From Candidatus Peregrinibacteria bacterium (GTDB lineage: Bacteria; Patescibacteriota; Gracilibacteria; UBA1369; LOWO2-01-FULL-3): a stretch of 7,102 bases of DNA. This document shows, one piece after another, positions 1-5,827 of the stretch. The position numbers and the translations under genes are program-made. Below the pieces are notes generated by a model that did not search any database, was not told the DNA's origin, and saw only the letters and a program-made list of their open reading frames with translations. The number at the start of each line of letters is the position of its first letter. Position 1 is the stretch's first letter. Where the stretch lies: NCBI GenBank assembly GCA_003566255.1, contig PXEC01000159.1, forward strand, positions 1 through 7,102, in the 5' to 3' direction.

Positions 1-3000
1 CTGGCTGAAATTTTTGGGGAAAAGAATAGCTCCAAGTTTAGCACTGGGGTCCTCGACAGAAAAACTCATCATGTAGGCCCCGGACTTAGTCAATATTTTT
101 CTCACATCGCCGACAAGACCGACGACATGGATTTTTTTGCCTATATGTTGCTTTGTAAGTTTGGCAATCAAATTTCCTTTTTTCGCGATGTAGTTCGTCA
201 ATCCTCTCAATGGGTGGCCGGAAACATACATCCCCAAAAACTCCTTCTCCCATCTTAAACGTTGAATTCCGGTTGATTTAGGAACATCTCGTAGATTAAA
301 ATCCGCCGACCCGCTTTTATCATCGCTTATGACACCGAAAATATCAGTCTGTCCGGCGAGAGAGGATTCATGCGCGTACTTGGAAAAAGTAAAGATCTCC
401 TCATGATTCTCTGCAATTTGATTTCTATCCCCAAGTTCATCAAGAGCCCCACTGCACGCCAAGGCTTGAACAGTTTTTTTGTTCAAGTTATGGGGAGGAA
501 CTCTCGTGGCAAAGTCTTCCAAAGATTTAAAAGGTCCGCCGCTATCCCGCACAGCCATTATTTCTTTTATGGGTCCTTCCCCGATTCCTTTTATAGCTAA
601 AAGACCGAATCTGATAGTTTTGTCGTCAACAACCGTGAAATTTGAGAAAGATTCGTTCACGGAGGGGGGAAGAACATCAATCCCCATTTCGGCACATTCT
701 CTTATTTCCAGAACAACGCGATCGGTATTTCCGGCGTCACTGCACAGAAGAGCCGTCATGAACTCAACGGGATAGTGGGCCTTCAAATAGGCTGTTCTGT
801 ACGCTATCAAGCCATAGCCAACCGCATGTGCCTTGTTAAAACCGTAACCCGCAAAAGGCTCTATAACGTTCTCAAAAACCTTGCGGGCAAAATCTTCCTT
901 ATGTCCGTTATCAACCGCCCCTTTTACAAATTTTTCTCTTTGTTCGACCAAAAGAGTAGAGATCTTCTTCCCAACTGCTTTTCTCAAAATATCGGCTTCG
1001 CCAAGACTGAATCCCGCAAAATCACGCGCGATTTGTAGAATTTGCTCCTGATAGACCGCGACACCATAAGTGGGCTCAAGAATGGACTTAAATGAATCGT
1101 GCAGATATTTTATTTTCCCCGGATTGTGCTTTCCCTTTATGTAAGTGGGAATCCATTCCATCGGACCGGGGCGATACAAGGCCCCCATAGCGACAATATC
1201 TTCAAATTTAGTGGGTTTGAGTTCTTTCAAATATCTTTTCATTCCCGCGGATTCCAGCTGGAAAACACCGGTGGTATCGGCTTTTTGGAGAAGCTTGAAG
1301 GTTTTTTCATCGTCGAAGGGGAGGGTGTCCACGTCAATCTCCATATTTCTGGTGCGCTTTAGGATTTTTACAGTGTGATCGATTACCGTAAGATTTTTAA
1401 GTCCCAAAAAGTCCATTTTCAAAAGGCCCAGATTTTCAAGAGGAGATGCTGAAAATTGGGTGACAATTTCATCTTTGTTCCCGGAGGCTGTTTGAAGTGC
1501 GGTATAATCGGTCAGAGGGTTTTCAGAAATGACGACCGCGCAAGCATGCGTGCCCGCGTGTCGCACGGTTCCTTCCAAGCGCTTGGCATAATCCAATAAA
1601 ACTCTGGCTCGCGGATTATTTACATAAATACTCTTCAGATCGGGGTCTTCGACTATTGAAGTCTCCAGAGGGATGTGCTTGCCCTGAACGGGAGGAGGGA
1701 TTGTCTTCGCGAGCTGGTCCACTTCCTGATAAGGATACCCGAGAGCTCTTCCCACATCGCGAACAGCCGCGCGAGGGGCCATGGTCCCAAAAGTTATGAT
1801 TTGAGCCACATTATCCCTCCCGTACTTATCAACAACATAATCAATAACCTCATCACGTCTGTTGTCCGCAAAATCAATATCGATATCCGGCATGCTTATA
1901 CGCTCGGGATTCAAAAATCTTTCAAAAAACAAACCGTGTTCAATGGGATCAAGATCGGTGATTTTAAGAGCCCATGCCATTATGGATCCTCCAACGGAAC
2001 CGCGCCCCGGACCAACAATTATTTTTTTCTCACGGGCATATCTTATAAAGTCATAAACAATGAGGAAATATGTTGAAAAGCCCATCTTGTTGACGGTTTT
2101 CAATTCGTATTTAAGTCTGTCCATATAATCCTTCGGGATTTTTCCATCCTCAAATTTTTCGCCAAGACCTTCAATACAAAGTTTCTCCAAATAATCTTCC
2201 GCGGATTCGTTCTGGGGAGTATCGAAAGAGGGGATAAGATTTTTACCGAATTCGAAATCAACAGAGCATCTGTCCGCGATTTTTACTGTGTTCTCAAAGA
2301 CTTCGGGGCAATCCTCAAAAGCACTTCTTAATTCTTCCACATTCCTTAAGGAATAATCTCCGTTATATCTCATTCTGTTTTCATCGTTGACGGTTGAGGC
2401 GGTTTGGATGCAAAGCAGGATGTCATGGGCGTCACTGTCTTCCGTTCGCGGATAATGAGAATCAAAAGTCAGAACCATTGGCAGTCCGTGTTCTTTGGAA
2501 AGTTCTTTCAATCTATTGTTGACGATGGTTTGATTTTCCATCAAAGGGTTATCCTGTAATTCAAGGAAGTAATTATCCTTACCAAAAATTTCAATATGGC
2601 GATTTACGATGTCGGCAATTTCTTCTTCGTTACCTGAAAGTATTGCTCTTGGCAGATGCCCCTGCAGACAACCGCTTAAAACGATCAATCCTTTGCAGTA
2701 CGCTTTTAGCAGGCCGTAATCCACACGCGGTTTGTAATAGAATCCTTCAAGATGAGCTTTTGTCACAAGCTTCAAAAGATTTTCATAGCCTTCTCTGTTT
2801 TCCGCCAAAACCGTCAGATGATACGGTTTTGTGTCCGCTTTTCCTTCCTTGTCAAACCTGGTTCGCGGGGCAACATAAAGTTCACAGCCCATGATGGGCT
2901 TTATCTCTTCAGCTTTCGCCGCTTCATAAAGCTCAATAAGCCCGTGCACAACACCATGGTCCGTGAGAGCCACGGCCGGATAGCCAAGCTCTTTTGCTCT

Positions 3001-3078
3001 CAAAACAATTTCCTTCGGACTTCCAAGGCCATCCAGCATGCTGTAGTGCGAATGACCGTGGAGATTAACAAAAGACAT
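1..3078 (-). CDS. dnaE: DNA polymerase III subunit alpha (DnaE), C-terminus cut by window edge
   Basis: Replicative C-family DNA polymerase. I read 1026 uninterrupted codons from ATG at 3078 to base 1; none is a stop. Domains in order: an N-terminal PHP domain (about 1-270) with HGHSHYSMLDG at 7-17, TDH at 39-41, GCE at 64-66, YHLTVLA from 86, SGC at 135-137 and DSH at 206-208; the palm with GPGRGS (356-361), PDIDIDF (397-403) and MDFLGL (555-560), giving catalytic aspartates D398, D400 and D556; then fingers, the helix-hairpin-helix AIKGIGEG (about 828-835), an internal beta-clamp motif QTDIF (910-914), and the start of the OB fold (VEDPSAKLGAILFP). Family members are usually somewhat longer, so a modest C-terminal part lies outside. 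The start is 2 nt after the HIT stop codon, so translation is probably coupled; only a weak GGAT precedes it. All nine PHP metal-ligand positions look filled, unlike in E. coli. Confidence 0.98.
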   Translation of the reverse strand, partial: MSFVNLHGHSHYSMLDGLGSPKEIVLRAKELGYPAVALTDHGVVHGLIELYEAAKAEEIKPIMGCELYVAPRTRFDKEGKADTKPYHLTVLAENREGYENLLKLVTKAHLEGFYYKPRVDYGLLKAYCKGLIVLSGCLQGHLPRAILSGNEEEIADIVNRHIEIFGKDNYFLELQDNPLMENQTIVNNRLKELSKEHGLPMVLTFDSHYPRTEDSDAHDILLCIQTASTVNDENRMRYNGDYSLRNVEELRSAFEDCPEVFENTVKIADRCSVDFEFGKNLIPSFDTPQNESAEDYLEKLCIEGLGEKFEDGKIPKDYMDRLKYELKTVNKMGFSTYFLIVYDFIRYAREKKIIVGPGRGSVGGSIMAWALKITDLDPIEHGLFFERFLNPERISMPDIDIDFADNRRDEVIDYVVDKYGRDNVAQIITFGTMAPRAAVRDVGRALGYPYQEVDQLAKTIPPPVQGKHIPLETSIVEDPDLKSIYVNNPRARVLLDYAKRLEGTVRHAGTHACAVVISENPLTDYTALQTASGNKDEIVTQFSASPLENLGLLKMDFLGLKNLTVIDHTVKILKRTRNMEIDVDTLPFDDEKTFKLLQKADTTGVFQLESAGMKRYLKELKPTKFEDIVAMGALYRPGPMEWIPTYIKGKHNPGKIKYLHDSFKSILEPTYGVAVYQEQILQIARDFAGFSLGEADILRKAVGKKISTLLVEQREKFVKGAVDNGHKEDFARKVFENVIEPFAGYGFNKAHAVGYGLIAYRTAYLKAHYPVEFMTALLCSDAGNTDRVVLEIRECAEMGIDVLPPSVNESFSNFTVVDDKTIRFGLLAIKGIGEGPIKEIMAVRDSGGPFKSLEDFATRVPPHNLNKKTVQALACSGALDELGDRNQIAENHEEIFTFSKYAHESSLAGQTDIFGVISDDKSGSADFNLRDVPKSTGIQRLRWEKEFLGMYVSGHPLRGLTNYIAKKGNLIAKLTKQHIGKKIHVVGLVGDVRKILTKSGAYMMSFSVEDPSAKLGAILFPKNFSQ

Positions 3079-3080
3079 AT

Positions 3081-3401
3081 TTATCCGGAATTAGACAATA
3101 GGTGCAAATGTAGATGAAAAATCTCCTGGCCGCCGGCTTCTCCGACATTGAACTGCAGCTTATAACCGGCCAGCCCTTTTTTGGCCGCTATGTCTTTCGC
3201 ACAGTTGATCATGTGCCCGACAATTTTTTCATCCCCTTCAACCATATCCGCGATTGAGGGGATATGCTTTTTGCAAACGATAAGGACATGGGTATCGGCC
3301 TTTGGATTTATATCGTCAAAAGCAACGCAAAACTCATCCTCATGCAAAAAGGACGTTCCCATGTCACCGCTTACAATTTTACAAAAAATACAATCCGACA
3401 T
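3081..3401 (-). CDS. HIT family (histidine triad) nucleotide-binding protein
   Basis: Small cytosolic protein of the HIT/Hint branch, 106 residues, close to the normal family length. The histidine triad HLHLHL lies at 96-101 (H96, H98, H100), with the usual preceding GQEIFH. An N-terminal CxxC (C4, C7) and H46 in KKHIPS match the zinc-binding variants of the family. Hint-type proteins hydrolyse nucleoside phosphoramidates or AMP-lysine conjugates; the exact substrate cannot be read from sequence. The gene lies 23 nt after the sigma-like gene and 2 nt before dnaE, so it is probably co-transcribed with both. No Shine-Dalgarno precedes the ATG. Instead a perfect TATAAT sits 6 nt upstream of it, so a leaderless mRNA is possible. 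A link to replication is suggested only by position. Confidence 0.95.
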   Translation of the reverse strand: MSDCIFCKIVSGDMGTSFLHEDEFCVAFDDINPKADTHVLIVCKKHIPSIADMVEGDEKIVGHMINCAKDIAAKKGLAGYKLQFNVGEAGGQEIFHLHLHLLSNSG

Positions 3402-3407
3402 AATCGG

Positions 3408-3437
3408 ATTATAACTACAAAGGACTATTTTTTTCCA
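3408..3437 (-). promoter_or_regulatory. Candidate promoter for HIT-dnaE, possibly giving a leaderless mRNA
   Basis: On the minus strand a perfect TATAAT (3413 to 3408) is followed by CCGATT and then the HIT start codon at 3401. A weak -35-like TGGAAA (3437 to 3432) lies 18 nt upstream, inside the last codons of the sigma-like gene. A start 6-8 nt after the -10 box would fall on or beside the A of the ATG. In AT-rich DNA such boxes also arise by chance. Confidence 0.35.
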
Positions 3438-4498
3438 GTTCTTTTTTTCAGTTCGTAGACAGCTCTTCCTACGCGTACGAATTGTGGATTTTTTTGAAGA
3501 TTGAGAGAAATGGTTCCTTTTTTGACGTGCCTTTGAGCCAGAACTCCTTCCAGTATTTCCTGCTTTGTAAGAGGGCTTTTTTTCTTAAGCAAGTCTTCAA
3601 TTATGTCCGCGACTGTTCCTTGTTTATATCCAAGCTCCTTCAGCGCATAAAGACCTCTTCCCACCAGGACAAACTGATCATAGCGAATAAGCTCGTTATG
3701 TACGGCCTGCACTGTCACTACCTTCTTATCAAATCCTGCCTCGGAGATTTTGTTGGCGATTTCAACGAAGTGAAGAGGGCACTTTTCGTTCTTCAGAACA
3801 ATATAGGCTTTATCTCTTATACTTCTAGGATTGATGTGTCTCCACTCCATAAGACCGAATGCTCCGTTAAGTCGTTTTACCCTTCGATCCAGTTCCATCG
3901 AGGAAACGATCATTGGATCAATACAGTTTTCCAGTTTTTCCCCGAGAATTTGCCTCACTTGGACTACAAGTTTTGAATCCTTCATAACATCACCTTTTTT
4001 CTTCAAAACTTTAATTCCCGCCTTGATCGTACTTTCAACAAGAGATAAGGGAAGCTCTTCCAAAATCCAAAAAGGAGAATACTGATTATTTTTCTCAATT
4101 TTTACAAAATCCGGTTTTATGTTGAGGGCCAACTTGATTATATGGGCATCCACAATATCTTCACTGTTCATATCGTTCAAAATCTCTCCAACCAGTCTTT
4201 CTTCTATAAGAACGCCCCCGTTTTCTCTGAGGACACGATCGGCTATTTCGTTCACATGACTTAATCGCGTTGTTTGTACGGTTCGCTTCAGTTTGTTTAA
4301 AGCGATTTTTTCGATCTGTCTGATTCTTTCTCTGGTAACAGAAAAACTCTTCCCAATACTTTCCAGCGTCCTGCGTGGCTTGTTGTCCAGACTGAATCTT
4401 TTTACAATCACATCCTTTTCCTTATCGGTCAAAACCAAGAACATCTCTTCGATTGCGTCGGAGAGGTTAACTGTTGAGCTGGGCGTGTCTTTATTCAT
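3425..4498 (-). CDS. Sigma-70 region 4-like protein with tandem winged-helix (HARE-HTH type) domains
   Basis: Predicted DNA-binding transcription factor of 357 residues. Residues about 17-74 are a classic sigma-70 region 4: LTDKEKDVIVKRF, then the helix-turn-helix TLESIGKSFSVTRERIRQIE (44-63) that in sigma factors reads the -35 element. Sigma regions 1-3 are absent, so it should not melt a -10 box by itself. The C-terminal half has two winged-helix-like repeats that resemble each other: about 226-287, ending DQFVLVGRGLYALK (274-287), and about 295-351, ending PQFVRVGRAVYELK (338-351). The first resembles the HARE-HTH domain of the RNA polymerase delta subunit. Two weaker units may occupy about 78-146 and 152-221. 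The ATG at 4498 is the only plausible start because an in-frame stop lies upstream. It heads a probable operon with the HIT gene and dnaE. Whether it acts as an accessory sigma-like factor, a polymerase-binding regulator or a repressor is not shown. Confidence 0.88.
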   Translation of the reverse strand: MNKDTPSSTVNLSDAIEEMFLVLTDKEKDVIVKRFSLDNKPRRTLESIGKSFSVTRERIRQIEKIALNKLKRTVQTTRLSHVNEIADRVLRENGGVLIEERLVGEILNDMNSEDIVDAHIIKLALNIKPDFVKIEKNNQYSPFWILEELPLSLVESTIKAGIKVLKKKGDVMKDSKLVVQVRQILGEKLENCIDPMIVSSMELDRRVKRLNGAFGLMEWRHINPRSIRDKAYIVLKNEKCPLHFVEIANKISEAGFDKKVVTVQAVHNELIRYDQFVLVGRGLYALKELGYKQGTVADIIEDLLKKKSPLTKQEILEGVLAQRHVKKGTISLNLQKNPQFVRVGRAVYELKKRTGKK

Positions 4499-4530
4499 GG
4501 TTAAGTTATGTAAAAAGATTTTAGGGCAAC

Positions 4531-4559
4531 AAGATATTCATTTATCAACATTTTGTCAA
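4531..4559 (-). promoter_or_regulatory. Probable promoter of the sigma-like/HIT/dnaE operon
   Basis: On the minus strand a perfect -35 TTGACA (4559 to 4554) is followed by exactly 17 nt and then TATCTT (4536 to 4531), a 4/6 match to TATAAT. The predicted start near 4524 gives a leader of about 26 nt before the ATG at 4498. That leader shows no Shine-Dalgarno. This is the best minus-strand promoter seen in the divergent intergenic region. Confidence 0.6.
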
Positions 4560-4568
4560 GCAAGAAAT

Positions 4569-4597
4569 TTGATAATCACGCAATTTTATTTTATAAA
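4569..4597 (+). promoter_or_regulatory. Candidate distal plus-strand promoter upstream of tRNA-Leu
   Basis: TTGATA (4569-4574, 5/6 match) and TATAAA (4592-4597, 5/6 match) are separated by exactly 17 nt. The predicted start near 4604 would give a leader of about 120 nt before the tRNA, either as a long precursor or as a short unrecognised RNA. The AT-rich context raises the chance of a false match. Confidence 0.35.
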
Positions 4598-4678
4598 CAG
4601 TAAAAACCTTAGAAAGCGCCCCTCACTTTACATTACATCAAAATCCAGGTCAAATATTTTTTAATAAGAACTATAAGC

Positions 4679-4706
4679 TTGCAATTTGGGAATCGGGAAG
4701 TAAAAT
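4679..4706 (+). promoter_or_regulatory. Candidate proximal promoter of tRNA-Leu
   Basis: TTGCAA (4679-4684, 4/6) and TAAAAT (4701-4706, 5/6) are 16 nt apart. A start near 4713 would leave a precursor leader of about 11 nt, a reasonable distance for a tRNA gene. Confidence 0.45.
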
Positions 4707-4723
4707 GTGAGAAAATTAAACAA

Positions 4724-4807
4724 GGGCGAGTGGTGGAATGGTAGACACGCTAGTCTTAGGAACTAGTGCCGCAAGGCGTGAGGGTTCAACTCCCTCCTCG
4801 CCCACCA
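4724..4807 (+). tRNA. tRNA-Leu(UAG)
   Basis: Complete class II tRNA of 84 nt including an encoded CCA (4805-4807). The acceptor stem GGGCGAG (4724-4730) pairs perfectly with CTCGCCC (4797-4803), followed by discriminator A4804, as expected for leucine. The D-arm has GTG/CAC pairing and a GG-containing loop. The anticodon stem is CTAGT/ACTAG (4750-4754 and 4762-4766) around the loop CTTAGGA, so the anticodon is UAG (4757-4759), reading CUA and probably other CUN codons. The variable arm is long, with GCC/GGC closed by a GCAA loop. The T-arm is GAGGG-TTCAACT-CCCTC. It is the only plus-strand gene, divergent from the sigma-like gene and convergent with nadC. Confidence 0.98.
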
Positions 4808-4851
4808 GGGATTTGCAAATCTCGCAGGTAGCTCACCAAGGATTTGCTAAA
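4803..4851. repeat. Near-direct repeat of the tRNA 3' end and its flank, 31-nt offset
   Basis: CACCAGGGATTTGCAAA begins at 4803 in the last bases of the tRNA. CACCAAGGATTTGCTAAA begins at 4834. The two differ by one substitution and one inserted T. The second copy overlaps the nadC stop codon (4847-4849). This looks like a short local duplication that may have supplied the end of nadC. Confidence 0.5.
4808..4823. repeat. Inverted repeat immediately after the tRNA CCA end
   Basis: The core GATTTGCAAATC (4810-4821) is a perfect 12-bp palindrome. With its flanks it can fold in plus-strand RNA as a 6-bp stem (one G-U pair) with a UGCA loop, starting one base after the tRNA CCA. No T-run follows on either strand, so it is not a classical intrinsic terminator. 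It could help 3' processing, weakly end transcription, or be a protein-binding palindrome. Confidence 0.45.
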
Positions 4852-5821
4852 CTTTCTCAATCTTCATCTTGAAGTCCACGCTTCTCGCTCCCATGGTCAA
4901 ACATCCCATTGAAATGATGTCCACGCCGGTAGCCGCGTAATCCTTTACATTTTCTTCCGTTATTCCTCCGGAAGCTTCAAATAAAAGACCCTCGTGGAGA
5001 GATTCCTTTTTTATGATATCAAGCGATCCGGCTATTTGTTGGGGGGTCATATTGTCGAAAAGAATAGTCCCCAGCACCCGCAGTTTTTTCTCTTTTATGG
5101 ATTTATCCGCTTTTTTCGCGACTTCAACAGCCTCATCTTCATCCGAGACTTCTATCTCAATGAAACGGACATCTTCACCGGAAGACTCCAATTTTCTAAA
5201 AATCGTTTCAAAATCTCTATCAAGCAGATCCAAATGAGTGTCCTTGATCATCATCGCGTCTCCCAGATTTATTCTGTGTGTTCCTCCTCCGCCCAAAACA
5301 ACCGCTTTTTTATCCAAAAGCCCCCATAAAGTTTTTCTGGTGGGAGTTATGAGAACATCAAAATCCTTTGTCGCATCCACTATTTTTTTAGTAAAAGTGG
5401 CGACACCGCTCATCCTCATGATCAAGTTAAGAACGGTTCTTTCTACCGCGAGAATGTCACGGGCGGCGGATTCCATCTCAAAAAGAGTGTCTCCGGCTTT
5501 GAATTGTTCACCGTCCGCGTAGAAGAAGTTTAGCGTAAACTCACCTTTTATACTGGGTCTGAACCTTGCGTCCGCGTCAACAAGAAAATACTGAATCTCC
5601 TCGCGGCCTCCGAAGACTCCGTCTTCTCCGGCCACAACCCTCGCTTTGCACCTTTTCCCTTCAGGAATAATCGCCATCGAGGTCTTATCTCCTCCAAAAG
5701 CCAGATCTTTTTCCAATTCAAGAAACGTATACCTGAAAACCCACTGCTTATAATTCTCATTGCCAATCTCCAAAAAGTGAGTCGCCCTGTGCGTGAATTC
5801 TCTCAAAGCTTTTCTATCCAT
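4847..5821 (-). CDS. nadC: Nicotinate-nucleotide pyrophosphorylase (quinolinate phosphoribosyltransferase)
   Basis: Cytosolic enzyme that converts quinolinate and PRPP to nicotinate mononucleotide, CO2 and pyrophosphate, the step after NadA in de novo NAD synthesis. It has 324 residues, longer than the usual 270-300, partly because about 34 residues precede the standard N-terminal segment (LEKDLAFGGDKTS, 36-48). Family motifs: ERTVLN (127-132), SGVAT (138-142), TRKT (161-164), GGGGTHR (177-183), MIKD (191-194), IEIEV (221-225), FDNM (255-258) and ASGGI (283-287). These supply the Arg, Lys, His and acidic residues that bind quinolinate and PRPP. Odd points: KDTH replaces the usual KDNH, and the C-terminal LTHS motif reads LTMG. 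The gene starts 6 nt after nadA with only a weak GAGA-type ribosome site, so coupling is likely. ModD-type paralogues share this fold, but linkage to nadA favours NadC. Confidence 0.95.
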   Translation of the reverse strand: MDRKALREFTHRATHFLEIGNENYKQWVFRYTFLELEKDLAFGGDKTSMAIIPEGKRCKARVVAGEDGVFGGREEIQYFLVDADARFRPSIKGEFTLNFFYADGEQFKAGDTLFEMESAARDILAVERTVLNLIMRMSGVATFTKKIVDATKDFDVLITPTRKTLWGLLDKKAVVLGGGGTHRINLGDAMMIKDTHLDLLDRDFETIFRKLESSGEDVRFIEIEVSDEDEAVEVAKKADKSIKEKKLRVLGTILFDNMTPQQIAGSLDIIKKESLHEGLLFEASGGITEENVKDYAATGVDIISMGCLTMGARSVDFKMKIEKV

Positions 5822-5827
5822 AATTCT

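Larger units (their letters stand above)
4499..4723. other. Divergent AT-rich intergenic control region
   Basis: These 225 nt separate the minus-strand regulator gene from the plus-strand tRNA-Leu. No credible protein-coding frame lies in it. It carries a minus-strand promoter (4531-4559), a proximal plus-strand promoter for the tRNA (4679-4706) and a stronger-looking plus-strand box pair further upstream (4569-4597). The stretch 4600-4678 shows no clear stem-loop or terminator, so any transcript from the upstream boxes would run on into the tRNA. Confidence 0.7.

Noticed and set aside
1675..2076. Plus-strand open frame of 133 codons
   Set aside because: It lies opposite the DnaE palm region, whose PDIDIDF and GPGRGS motifs are unmistakable. 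The plus-strand translation shows no family motif.
3482..3976. Plus-strand open frame of 164 codons
   Set aside because: It is antisense to the well-supported regulator gene and reads as unstructured, Phe- and Cys-rich sequence typical of a reverse-frame shadow.
4293..4664. Plus-strand frame running into the intergenic region
   Set aside because: It starts inside the antisense of the sigma region 4 helix and ends in AT-rich DNA across both promoter regions, with no recognisable domain.
4808..4846. Intrinsic terminator between tRNA-Leu and nadC
   Set aside because: Stem-loops can be drawn, but neither strand has a following T-run, so I list the inverted repeat without calling it a terminator.
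4724..4851. Mobile element integrated at tRNA-Leu
   Set aside because: The repeated tRNA end is only 31 nt away, no integrase or foreign cargo is present, and both flanks are housekeeping genes.
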